From: an uncultured Erysipelotrichaceae bacterium
GTDB lineage: Bacteria > Bacillota_I > Bacilli_A > Erysipelotrichales > Erysipelotrichaceae
Length of the DNA stretch: 13,785 nucleotides
Direction of reading: 5' to 3'
Assembly (NCBI GenBank): GCA_902796525.1
Contig: CADBPB010000062.1
Span: 1 to 13,785 of the forward strand
Part shown: in pieces, positions 1 to 6,460 of the stretch
How the letters are laid out: every line of letters starts with the position of its first letter
How positions within the stretch are numbered: position 1 is the first letter of the stretch
Notes under the pieces: generated by a model
Told to the model about the DNA's origin: nothing
What the model saw: the letters and a program-made list of their open reading frames with translations, nothing else
The model's database searches: none
Position numbers and translations under genes: made by a program

Positions 1-7
1 ATTCTAT

Positions 8-727
8 CTACATCTCTACGTTGTGATATACTTCCTGGACGTCATCGACTTCATCCAGGAGATTCAGCAGTCTGTTCCACATTTCCTTGTCGTGCTCATC
101 TTCCAGCGTGACATATTCCTGCGGCAGCATCTTGATCGCGCAGACGGAATATTCGCAATCCGGAATCAGCGCATCGATCGCTTCCTGCGCCTTATGCAGA
201 TCTGTCGGAGCGACATAGACAGTCATTTCGCCGTCTTCGACTTCCAGGTCCTGTACGTCGACATCCGCATTGATCAGCGTATCGAGCATGGTATCTTCAT
301 CTTCATACTTGAAAGACAGAACACCGAGGTTGTCATAAGTGAACGAAACGGAACCCTTGACACCCATCTTGCAATGAGCCTTGTTGAAACACTGGTTCAT
401 CGCAGCCACGGTACGGTTGGAATTGTCGGTCAGACAGTCGATGATGATCGTCGCGCTGCCCGGACCGAAGCCTTCGTATCTTAAGGAATCATAAGATTCG
501 CCGCCGCCGCCTTTGGCTTTTTCGATCGCTCTCTTGATGACATCGGCAGGTACCTGATTGGCTTTCGCTTCTTTGATTTTGGATCGCAGTGCCAGGTTCA
601 TTTCCGGGTCGGGAACACCTGACTTGGCAGCGATATAGATTTCCTTGCCATAGCGCGAATAGACTTTTGATTTCATTGCAGCGGTCTTAGCCATTGCTGC
701 AGCTCTTACTTCATGTGCTCTTCCCAT
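8..727 (-). CDS. yebC: YebC/PmpR family regulator (TACO1-like)
   Basis: This 239-residue protein belongs to the YebC/PmpR/TACO1 family, soluble three-domain proteins known as transcriptional regulators and, in recent work on the family, as factors that relieve ribosome stalling. The N-terminus is the family hallmark: a Gly-Arg-Ala-His start, then a basic segment and 'YSRYGKEIYIAAKSG'. A Gly-rich loop ('KGGGGESYDSL', about residues 72-82) and 'YEGFGPG' with an adjacent 'DCLTDNSNRT' follow, all diagnostic. Length matches the usual 237-250 residues. The ATG is preceded by AGAGGTG about 5 nt upstream, which supports the start; the stop is TAG. It follows ptsI but is separated from it by a strong terminator and has its own candidate promoter, so it is probably transcribed alone. 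Family assignment is secure; the molecular role here (transcription or translation) is inferred. Confidence 0.95.
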   Translation of the reverse strand: MGRAHEVRAAAMAKTAAMKSKVYSRYGKEIYIAAKSGVPDPEMNLALRSKIKEAKANQVPADVIKRAIEKAKGGGGESYDSLRYEGFGPGSATIIIDCLTDNSNRTVAAMNQCFNKAHCKMGVKGSVSFTYDNLGVLSFKYEDEDTMLDTLINADVDVQDLEVEDGEMTVYVAPTDLHKAQEAIDALIPDCEYSVCAIKMLPQEYVTLEDEHDKEMWNRLLNLLDEVDDVQEVYHNVEM

Positions 728-749
728 AAATTCACCTCTTTAATTCAAT

Positions 750-779
750 ATCGTACTTTTTTGTACGCTATTATTGTAA
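750..779 (-). promoter_or_regulatory. candidate yebC promoter with internal inverted repeat
   Basis: On the minus strand TTACAA (774-779) and TACGAT (750-755) are separated by 18 nt, a fair sigma-A-type pair just upstream of the yebC ribosome binding site (733-740). The spacer and -10 contain the inverted repeat CGTAC-(A6)-GTACG (752-767). It could be an operator or simply a small hairpin. The assignment is by eye only. Confidence 0.4.
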
Positions 780-802
780 TACGATTCATTTCATTTTTCT
801 AC

Positions 803-830
803 AAAAAAAGGGGTGCCTCTGCACCCCTTT
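803..830 (-). terminator. rho-independent terminator of ptsI
   Basis: Read on the minus strand, a perfect 10-bp stem (arms 821-830 and 807-816) with a 4-nt loop is followed by a run of seven T (803-809, partly pairing with the A of the left arm). The core of the stem is GGGGTGC/GCACCCC. It starts about 8 nt after the ptsI stop codon and fully separates ptsI from yebC. Confidence 0.93.
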
Positions 831-838
831 ATGTTTCT

Positions 839-2539
839 TTAGAGTAAACTGTTTACCAGTTCTTTGACTTCCGCTTCCGTCTGACATTTGAGGGCTTTTT
901 CCGCCATTTCTTTCATCTGTCCATATTCGAGAGATGTAACGATCTTGCGGGTCGGAAGTATCCTTGATGCAGACATGGAGAACTCATCCAATCCAAGTCC
1001 GAGAAGGACCGGAGCAGCCTGCGGATCGCCTGCCATTTCGCCGCACATGCCGCACCATTTGCCCTGCGAATGTGCGCCATCGATCGTCAGTTTGACCAGG
1101 CGAAGGATGGACGGGTTCAGAGGCTGATACAGATATGCGACTTTCTCCGACATACGGTCGGCGGCCATCGAATACTGGATCAGGTCGTTGGTACCGATCG
1201 AGAAGAAATCGGCGTGCTTCGCAAATTCATCCGCCAGGATCGCTGTCGCCGGGATCTCGACCATCATGCCGATTTCGATATCATCCGATACCGCGATGCC
1301 TTCCTTCAGCAGTTCTTCTTTCGTTTCCAGAACGAAGTTCTTGCCATTGAGGAACTCGTCGATCGTCGCGATCATCGGGAACATGATCGCCAGTTTTCCG
1401 TAAACGGACGCTCTTAGCAGCGCTCTGACCTGCGTCTTGAAGATATCCTTGCGGTCAAGACACAGTCTGATCGCACGGTATCCCAGGAACGGGTTCATTT
1501 CCGGTTCGAATTCAAAGTAAGGAAGCTTCTTGTCACCGCCGATATCCAGCGTACGGACGACGACTCTCTGGCCTGCGGCCTTTTCCAGGACGACCTTGTA
1601 CGCTTCAAACTGCGCTTCTTCATCCGGGAAGTCATCCGTGGATTCCATATACAGGAATTCCGTACGATAGAGTCCGACGCCTTCGGCGCCATTGGAAACG
1701 ACGTTTTCCATATCCTTCGGCGAACCGATATTCGCGACCAGTTCGACCTGATGGCCGTCTTTGGTGATGGACGGCTGATCCATCAGAACTTTCAATGCTT
1801 CTTTTTCAGCAAGGAACTGATCCCGTTTTACCGTATATTCCTTGAGTTCTTCTTCGCTCGGATTAACGATGACCACGCCCTCGGAAGCATCCAGGATGAT
1901 CGTATCGCCATGCTTGCAGTTGCTCATGATGCCGGTACAGCCTACGACCGCCGGGATACCCAGGGCGACTGCCATGATCGCCGCATGCGATGTCTTTCCG
2001 CCGATCTCGGTAACGAAGCCTAAGGCATACTTCTTATTCAGCTGCGCGGTATCGGAAGGCGTCATTTCTTCCGCAACGATCACCACTTCCTCGTCGATCG
2101 CGGTCAGATCAGGAATCGTCAGACCCAGGATATTGCACAGCAGACGGAAGGAGACATCCTTGATATCGGCCGCCCTTTCCTTGAAATATGCGTCGTCCAT
2201 CGACTCAAACATCCCGATCATCATATCGGAAACCTGTTTGGTCGCATGATCGGCGCTGTTTCCTTCATTGATCATCGCCACGATCTGATCCCTGAATTCC
2301 GGATCCTGTGCCATCATCAGGTGGGCATCAAAAATCGCAAGCTCTTCCGGCTTCAATGTCGCACTGGCTCTTTCCTTGATCTGTTCGATATCGGCAATGG
2401 TTTTCAGCATCGCATCTTCAAACTTCTGCAGTTCTACCGCACTATCGGTCTGTCCTTCATTTACTACGATCGTCGGCTGTTCTAGTTTATAAACTTTGCC
2501 GATCGCAATGCCACTGGAAGTGGCGATCCCTTTCAACAT
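839..2539 (-). CDS. ptsI: PTS enzyme I (phosphoenolpyruvate-protein phosphotransferase)
   Basis: Cytoplasmic enzyme I starts the sugar phosphotransferase cascade by taking phosphate from phosphoenolpyruvate onto a His and passing it to HPr. The 566 residues match the usual 570-575. The N-terminal HPr-binding region is followed by the swivelling phospho-His domain with the active-site motif 'GGKTSHAAIMA' (His185). The C-terminal PEP-binding barrel shows 'GVGLYRTEFLYM', 'SIGTNDLIQYSMAADR' and the catalytic-Cys motif 'GMCGEMAGD'. The ATG has AGAGG (2549-2553) 9 nt upstream. ptsH (HPr), often the gene just upstream, is not here; the upstream neighbour is a small HTH-like gene. A TATAAT box lies 23 nt before the start and a strong terminator follows, so it is probably a single-gene unit with possible read-through from upstream. 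Confidence 0.97.
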   Translation of the reverse strand: MLKGIATSSGIAIGKVYKLEQPTIVVNEGQTDSAVELQKFEDAMLKTIADIEQIKERASATLKPEELAIFDAHLMMAQDPEFRDQIVAMINEGNSADHATKQVSDMMIGMFESMDDAYFKERAADIKDVSFRLLCNILGLTIPDLTAIDEEVVIVAEEMTPSDTAQLNKKYALGFVTEIGGKTSHAAIMAVALGIPAVVGCTGIMSNCKHGDTIILDASEGVVIVNPSEEELKEYTVKRDQFLAEKEALKVLMDQPSITKDGHQVELVANIGSPKDMENVVSNGAEGVGLYRTEFLYMESTDDFPDEEAQFEAYKVVLEKAAGQRVVVRTLDIGGDKKLPYFEFEPEMNPFLGYRAIRLCLDRKDIFKTQVRALLRASVYGKLAIMFPMIATIDEFLNGKNFVLETKEELLKEGIAVSDDIEIGMMVEIPATAILADEFAKHADFFSIGTNDLIQYSMAADRMSEKVAYLYQPLNPSILRLVKLTIDGAHSQGKWCGMCGEMAGDPQAAPVLLGLGLDEFSMSASRILPTRKIVTSLEYGQMKEMAEKALKCQTEAEVKELVNSLL

Positions 2540-2562
2540 GATAAATACCTCTCTTCGTTCTA

Positions 2563-2568
2563 ATTATA
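2563..2568 (-). promoter_or_regulatory. -10 box of a candidate ptsI promoter
   Basis: A perfect TATAAT lies on the minus strand, placing the transcription start around 2556 and leaving a leader of under 20 nt that begins just before the ribosome binding site at 2549-2553. At 17 nt upstream the hexamer is TAAAAA, a poor -35, so only the -10 is convincing. Confidence 0.5.
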
Positions 2569-2574
2569 CTCTAT

Positions 2575-2658
2575 TTATTCCAGGCTTTTTAGGAAATTCT
2601 TGTAGGCGTTTTCGCGATGACGATAGTAGGAAGGCGCGGAGAAATACTCCAGATATCA
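2575..2658 (-). other. in-frame continuation after TGA of the small HTH gene
   Basis: The reading frame of the small gene stops at a TGA (2656-2658) but stays open in the same frame for 26 more codons to a TAA (2575-2577). The continuation reads like protein rather than spacer: 'YLEYFSAPSYYRHRENAY' followed by a short helix-like end. 'SAPSYYRHRENA' resembles the recognition helix of sigma-70 region 4 or related HTH proteins, and a Trp in place of the TGA would give a 'WYLEYFS' motif. Codon choice is like that of the neighbouring genes. It is either lost by a nonsense mutation (or a TGG-to-TGA base error), or reached by stop-codon read-through. Confidence 0.6.
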
Positions 2659-2886
2659 CGCTCCCGTTTTGCCTAGAAGGACTTCGTTTTCGATGATGAT
2701 CCGCTGTTTCTCCGGCAGCAGCATGACGATGTCTTCGATATGCGTGACGATCCGCCGGTAGGCTTTGATCCTGTCGCTGTTGTAATAGACAAGCTTTTCA
2801 TCGAATTCTCTTAATCTTCTTTTGCTTTCAAGATAGTTCTGGGACAGCAGCTGAATTTCGAACTGCTCTTTGGTCAATTGTTTCAT
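2656..2886 (-). CDS. small sigma-region-4/HTH-like protein, cut short by in-frame TGA
   Basis: The frame encodes 76 residues to a TGA and 103 if that codon is read as an amino acid. The N-terminal half is a charged helix ('KEQFEIQLLSQNYLESKRRL'). A segment resembling the first helices of a sigma-70 region 4 domain follows ('HIEDIVMLLPEKQRIIIENEVL'). The recognition-helix-like part lies after the TGA, so the 76-residue product would lack the DNA-contacting end. It most resembles the small conserved proteins of Mollicutes and related Firmicutes with a YFS-x-x-x-YYR motif (possibly the MG284/MPN403 family), but that is from memory. The ATG has TGAGGT 4 nt upstream, a good site that can pair with an upstream ACCTCA. 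It lies 53 nt after hpf with no terminator between, so it is probably co-transcribed with hpf. Function unknown. Confidence 0.6.
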   Translation of the reverse strand: MKQLTKEQFEIQLLSQNYLESKRRLREFDEKLVYYNSDRIKAYRRIVTHIEDIVMLLPEKQRIIIENEVLLGKTGA

Positions 2887-2890
2887 TTTT

Positions 2891-2914
2891 ACCTCAATAC
2901 AAAAGATATGAGGT
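2891..2914 (-). promoter_or_regulatory. inverted repeat covering the RBS of the small HTH gene
   Basis: ACCTCA (2909-2914, minus strand) and TGAGGT (2891-2896) are perfect 6-bp complements 12 nt apart. The second arm is itself the ribosome binding site of the small gene starting at 2886. In RNA the hairpin would hide the site, suggesting translation control or coupling to the ribosome on hpf. With only 6 bp it could be chance. Confidence 0.4.
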
Positions 2915-2939
2915 GATTATTTCTCTAATAAATCGTTGT

Positions 2940-3461
2940 TTACTCGCTGACTTCGATCAATCCGTAGCCTCCGTCATTGCGCTTGTAAACGACGGCGACT
3001 TTCTCGCTATCCGTATCTCTGAAGATAAAGAACGAATGCGAAAGCATCTCCATCTGGACGATGGCTTCATCCATATCCATATCTTCGACATAAAGCGTCT
3101 TCGTTCTTACCGGGATCTCTTCGGTTTCATCTGTTTCTTCATAGAAACTCTCGGCCAGCGATTCTTTATGTCTTCTGGAAAGTCTGCCCTTCTGTCTTCT
3201 GATCTGATCTTCCAGTTTATCGATTGCCAGATCCATGGCGGTTGTGAAATCATCATGTACGACTTCCGATCTGAGCAAGCCGATCTTGCTCGGAACATTG
3301 ACTTCTACTTTGAGCGAATCTCCATAAACTCTGACCGATACTTTCGCAAACTGATCTTCGTCGATAACGACGTACTTGTTCAGTCCGGAAAGCCTTTCTT
3401 CGATCTGAGCCTGCATCTTCTCATTGATCGTGACATTCTCACCATACACCGTAAATTTCAT
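2940..3461 (-). CDS. hpf: ribosome hibernation-promoting factor, long form
   Basis: Long-form HPF binds the 30S decoding region in stationary phase and pairs two ribosomes into inactive 100S dimers. The 173 residues fit the long form (about 180). The N-terminal S30AE domain (about 1-100) begins 'MKFTVYGENVTINEKM' and includes the typical 'AMDLAIDKLEDQIRRQKGR' helix. An acidic linker ('EETDETEEI') follows, and the C-terminal dimerisation domain (about 117-172) carries 'RTKTLYVEDMDMDEAIVQME', 'SHSFFIFRD' and 'VVYKRNDGGYGLIE'. The ATG has GAGGAGGT just upstream, one of the strongest sites in the window. It lies 21 nt after the DUF2779 gene and has no promoter visible in that gap, so the two appear to share a transcript. 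Confidence 0.96.
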   Translation of the reverse strand: MKFTVYGENVTINEKMQAQIEERLSGLNKYVVIDEDQFAKVSVRVYGDSLKVEVNVPSKIGLLRSEVVHDDFTTAMDLAIDKLEDQIRRQKGRLSRRHKESLAESFYEETDETEEIPVRTKTLYVEDMDMDEAIVQMEMLSHSFFIFRDTDSEKVAVVYKRNDGGYGLIEVSE

Positions 3462-3482
3462 AAGTCTTTACCTCCTCTATTA

Positions 3483-4931
3483 TTAAGACTCTAAAGCGAG
3501 TTTGATCAGCCATCTATATACCAGAAACAAGCCATAGGCATCCAGGGAACAGTATTCTTCCAGATTCTGGATGGTCTGTTCTTTTTCACTCTGATTTTCC
3601 GATAGAAGTTCCCTCCACTTATACACCGCTTCCATTCCGTCATCGATATCCAGATCGTCATAGGAATAATCGGAACAGATCGCAACAAGTTTCTTTAAAG
3701 AATAGTTGCCTTGCATACGGATATCATAGACAAGTCCTTCGGTAAAAGGTTCTGCCAGATCGATGAATCGGTCATTGATGGCTTCCAGTTTTTCCTTATA
3801 CTCCGGAAACATATTTCCTAATTCCGTCAGACGAAGGCATTCTGCGCCATAGGCGTTATAACCCAGTACCGGGCCTTCTTTCGGAAGGCGGTCAAGCAGT
3901 TCTTCGATAAATGCTTTCCTGCAGTCATTCGTACCGACAAAGGTATGATGATGCATATGATTTTCGGAATCGATGTAATATAGTGCGAACTCGAAGCAGA
4001 CGACATCCAAAGGACGCATGTTCACATAAGGAGGAACCAGATAGCGGTCCCATTCGAAATCGATGAACGAGATCGGCCTCTGATCAAGTTTCTCCAGCCA
4101 GTGTTTCAGACCCATCTTATCCACAAACAATCCCCCGTTGCGCGATGCCTGAACCTGAGAATACTGGACTTTGTTTCCTTCCAGCCGGTTCACATCGATA
4201 TCTTTGAGATATCGTATCCCTTCATCATACATCTCATTCTTGTACTGGCTGGAAACCAGGGTCAGGATGCTGTCTGCCGCATTGACCTCTTCTTCAGAGA
4301 AACAGTTCTCGTAATAATCGCAGATTCCGTTCTGCTTGCAGAAACGGTTCTTCTTTACAGGAGCCTGTTCATAGTCGTATTCCTGCATTTTCTTTATGAC
4401 CTCTTCATAGGGATAAGGATGATCATTCACCAGATCGATCAGTTTCTTGTCCTTATAGGTATCGGTACAAAGAAATAGTTTTTCCGCATCGATCGTACCG
4501 GTATTCACATAATCTTCATTCAGTGTGATCAGATAAAAATCGCCTACAGGGATATTCAGTTTATCCAAGACTCTTACCGAAATCCGATAAGTCAGTAGAT
4601 CCGGTTCTTTGACGTGTGTTCCATAATAGATAAAGTACAAATCAAACACACTGTCGCGTTTATGAAGCAGCGGAATATTGATCCTGAGTTCCCCATCCAC
4701 GAAGCGGGGATGGATAAACCATTCATACTGATCACAGGCATTCAGGAATGCATCATTTTCATCGTTGCGTATACCTAAAAAACAATCCTCGATGTTGAAA
4801 TTTCTTTTCAGAAGATCAATGAGATTTTCATCCGTCCTGAGATAAGGCTTGAATGCTTTCTTCTCATCTTTACCATAAAAGTAAAGTAATTCACAGCGCA
4901 GGAATTTTTTTAGGTCGCTGATATGATACAT
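3483..4931 (-). CDS. DUF2779 protein: Cas4-like/RNase H-fold predicted nuclease
   Basis: The 482-residue protein matches the DUF2779 family, which has no established function. The N-terminal part has a Cas4-like look: 'FLRCELLYFY' (Cys13) and a distal Cys cluster 'CKQNGICDYYENC' (Cys198, 204, 210), together able to form an Fe-S cluster. The C-terminal part resembles a DnaQ/RNase H-fold exonuclease: 'FIDFEWD' (Asp291, Glu293), 'LGYNAYGAECLRL' and 'EEYCSLDAYG' (Asp463), plus the DUF2779-typical 'MQGNYSLKKLVAI' and 'IDDGMEAVYKW'. I chose ATG at 4931 over GTG at 4943 because GGAG (4938-4941) sits 6 nt before the ATG and the GTG would lie inside that site. It heads the unit with hpf. Nuclease activity is inference. 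Confidence 0.85.
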   Translation of the reverse strand: MYHISDLKKFLRCELLYFYGKDEKKAFKPYLRTDENLIDLLKRNFNIEDCFLGIRNDENDAFLNACDQYEWFIHPRFVDGELRINIPLLHKRDSVFDLYFIYYGTHVKEPDLLTYRISVRVLDKLNIPVGDFYLITLNEDYVNTGTIDAEKLFLCTDTYKDKKLIDLVNDHPYPYEEVIKKMQEYDYEQAPVKKNRFCKQNGICDYYENCFSEEEVNAADSILTLVSSQYKNEMYDEGIRYLKDIDVNRLEGNKVQYSQVQASRNGGLFVDKMGLKHWLEKLDQRPISFIDFEWDRYLVPPYVNMRPLDVVCFEFALYYIDSENHMHHHTFVGTNDCRKAFIEELLDRLPKEGPVLGYNAYGAECLRLTELGNMFPEYKEKLEAINDRFIDLAEPFTEGLVYDIRMQGNYSLKKLVAICSDYSYDDLDIDDGMEAVYKWRELLSENQSEKEQTIQNLEEYCSLDAYGLFLVYRWLIKLALES

Positions 4932-4937
4932 ATCTAT

Positions 4938-4941
4938 CTCC
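4938..4941 (-). promoter_or_regulatory. RBS that fixes the DUF2779 start
   Basis: GGAG lies 6 nt upstream of the ATG at 4931. The longer alternative GTG start (4941-4943) overlaps this site and has none of its own, so the shorter 482-residue protein is preferred. Confidence 0.75.
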
Positions 4942-4947
4942 ACTTTT

Positions 4948-4953
4948 ATTATA
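4948..4953 (-). promoter_or_regulatory. -10 box of a candidate DUF2779-hpf promoter
   Basis: A perfect TATAAT on the minus strand lies 16 nt before the DUF2779 start and just after the preceding operon's terminator. The -35 region (about 4970-4976) is AT-rich with no clear TTGACA. The predicted leader would be only about 10 nt. Confidence 0.5.
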
Positions 4954-4989
4954 CCTTATAAACGCTTACATTTAACTAAAAATACTATG

Positions 4990-5015
4990 AAAAAAGACAA
5001 TCCTGAGGGATTGTC
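4990..5015 (-). terminator. rho-independent terminator of the mgl operon
   Basis: On the minus strand GACAATCC (5008-5015) pairs perfectly with GGATTGTC (4996-5003) across a 4-nt loop and is followed by six T (4990-4995). It lies about 30 nt after the B-repeat gene and ends the mglBAC transcript. Confidence 0.92.
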
Positions 5016-5047
5016 ATTGCTATGTTTTCAATATAAATGATGTTCGG

Positions 5048-5431
5048 TCAAGGTTCCCAGCAGGCATAGAGTTTCATGGAACCTGTGATTTCATCCTCTT
5101 CATTCCAGTAAATCTCACAGGCTTTGTTAAGTGACCATCCCAGGAATTTATAGCCATCTCGTAACGGAATCTCATATTCGATTCTTTCACCATATAAATG
5201 CTTCTGGGAAGTGATATCCGTTCCTCCCATTGAATCAAAATCAACAGTGAAACCCCTATTCCTGATACCGACAAAAAGCGTCAAAAGCAAAGCAAGCACA
5301 AGGAAAGCGATAATCAGATCCAGAGTCTTTATGGAAATATGGATATTCTGATAGATGTTGTGCAAGCTAAAAAGCGAAACCTCGGTTTCGCTTGATTCTT
5401 TGTTTTCTTTTTTCTTTTCGAAATCTTCCAT
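5048..5431 (-). CDS. single-TM protein with one InlB-type B-repeat, linked to mglC
   Basis: The 127-residue protein has a charged, Glu/Lys-rich N-terminus (about 1-35, probably cytoplasmic), one membrane segment 'LDLIIAFLVLALLLTLFVGI' (about 38-57), and a C-terminal domain of about 68 residues. That domain looks like a single InlB B-repeat/Listeria-Bacteroides repeat: 'FTVDFDSMGG', then 'IPLRDGYKFLGWSLN', ending 'MKLYACWEP'. Such repeats normally occur in tandem in surface proteins; here there is exactly one, outside the membrane. The ATG overlaps the mglC stop (TAATG), so translation is probably coupled, and a terminator follows. No signal peptidase or LPXTG site is visible. It may be an accessory membrane partner of the sugar transporter, but no function is established. 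The TGA stop sits at the natural end of the repeat. Confidence 0.8.
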   Translation of the reverse strand: MEDFEKKKENKESSETEVSLFSLHNIYQNIHISIKTLDLIIAFLVLALLLTLFVGIRNRGFTVDFDSMGGTDITSQKHLYGERIEYEIPLRDGYKFLGWSLNKACEIYWNEEDEITGSMKLYACWEP

Positions 5432-6447
5432 TACTTCTTGGTCAGATACTTACGCATATCGATAGCGCATGCGATAAGAATGATCAGACCTTTGATGATA
5501 TAAAGCATATTCGCCGATACCGAAAGGAAATTCAGACCGGTAAAAATGACCTGCAGTAGCAGAACGCCAACCAAGACACCGGAAATCTTTCCGGTACCGC
5601 CAACGAAGGAAACGCCACCGATAACACATGCAGAAATGGCGTCTGATTCATAGTTCTGACCTGTAGCAGCAGTAGCTGAACCGATACGTGCTGCATCGAA
5701 GAAACCGGTAATCGCATACATGATACCTGCCAGCATGAATACCAGAATAATCGTCTTTTTTACATTGACGCCAGATACTTCTGCAGCTGTGGGATTGGAG
5801 CCGACTGCAAACATGTTCTTGCCGAAAACGGTCTTGTTCCAGATGAACCACATTATGATTGTAAATATCAATGCATAAAGCACATACATCGGAACGGATA
5901 CAGTACCGATCTTAAACAAAGTGCCTGTGATCAGTTCTTTATATGGCTCAATCATGCCTGAAAGCGACATACCGTTATTCGTGCCGCCTTGCATATATAA
6001 CAGGATGATGCCATAGGTAATCAGCTGCGTTGACAAAGTTACAATATAAGGATGCAAAGAGAATTCAGCAACCGAGAAGCCATTCACAAAGCCGATCAGT
6101 GCGCCGATCGCGATAACGATCAGCAGGACCAGCGGAATCGGCAGAGCGTCCGTCAACTGCGGCCAGATCTTGGAGGTCGTCGTCAATAAAGATGCGGTCA
6201 CGACCGAAGACAGACCGACGATACGTCCGGCAGAAATATCTGTACCTGCCAGAACGATACATCCGGCAATACCTAATGCGATAGGCAGTTTGGCAGCGGT
6301 CAAAGAAAGTATGTTGACAATCGAAGCGATACCTAAAAATTTTGGTCTCTTTATCGCAACATAAATGACAACCAGTGCGATGATGATGTACATCGCATTA
6401 TTTAGTATGAAATCAAGTATTTTCTTTTTGCTAATTTTTCCGTTCAT
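5431..6447 (-). CDS. mglC: galactose/methyl-galactoside ABC transporter permease
   Basis: This is the membrane subunit of the Mgl/Rbs-type importer, which forms the channel for galactose, glucose or methyl-galactoside. The 338 residues match E. coli MglC (336), with many hydrophobic segments and strongly conserved patches: 'GIAGCIVLAGTDISAGRIVG', 'IGFVNGF', 'FIWNKTVFGKNMFAVGSNPT', 'AAEVSGVNVKKT', 'ARIGSATAATG' and 'DAISACVIGGVSFVGGTG', ending in a basic tail. I chose ATG at 6447 over the upstream ATG at 6468 because AGGGGG (6453-6458) sits 5 nt before the former and the latter would overlap the mglA end. It follows mglA by 13 nt, and its stop overlaps the start of the B-repeat gene. Confidence 0.95.
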   Translation of the reverse strand: MNGKISKKKILDFILNNAMYIIIALVVIYVAIKRPKFLGIASIVNILSLTAAKLPIALGIAGCIVLAGTDISAGRIVGLSSVVTASLLTTTSKIWPQLTDALPIPLVLLIVIAIGALIGFVNGFSVAEFSLHPYIVTLSTQLITYGIILLYMQGGTNNGMSLSGMIEPYKELITGTLFKIGTVSVPMYVLYALIFTIIMWFIWNKTVFGKNMFAVGSNPTAAEVSGVNVKKTIILVFMLAGIMYAITGFFDAARIGSATAATGQNYESDAISACVIGGVSFVGGTGKISGVLVGVLLLQVIFTGLNFLSVSANMLYIIKGLIILIACAIDMRKYLTKK

Positions 6448-6452
6448 AATAG

Positions 6453-6458
6453 CCCCCT
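6453..6458 (-). promoter_or_regulatory. RBS that fixes the mglC start
   Basis: AGGGGG lies 5 nt before the ATG at 6447. The alternative ATG at 6466-6468 lies upstream of this site, so the 7-residue longer form is less likely. Confidence 0.75.
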
Positions 6459-6460
6459 GT

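Noticed and set aside
1842..2249. Plus-strand open frames opposite ptsI
   Set aside because: They lie entirely within the conserved ptsI coding sequence and look like low-complexity reverse translations of it.
2575..2658. Genome-wide reading of TGA as Trp (genetic code 4)
   Set aside because: ROK kinase, helicase and B-repeat genes end at TGA exactly where their families end, and reading through would extend them into the next gene or a terminator. TGG is used for Trp throughout.
2638..2658. Selenocysteine at the in-frame TGA
   Set aside because: A short GGAG-(5 nt)-CTCC stem lies 5 nt after the TGA, but it is only 4-5 bp, with no visible bulged U or long SECIS-like stem, and the surrounding motif suggests an aromatic residue rather than a redox site.
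2913..3494. Plus-strand open frame of 193 codons opposite hpf
   Set aside because: It is an antisense shadow of the well-supported hpf gene, with no ribosome binding site and no recognisable protein features.
4932..4943. GTG start four codons upstream for the DUF2779 protein
   Set aside because: The GTG overlaps the GGAG site that serves the ATG at 4931 and has no site of its own.
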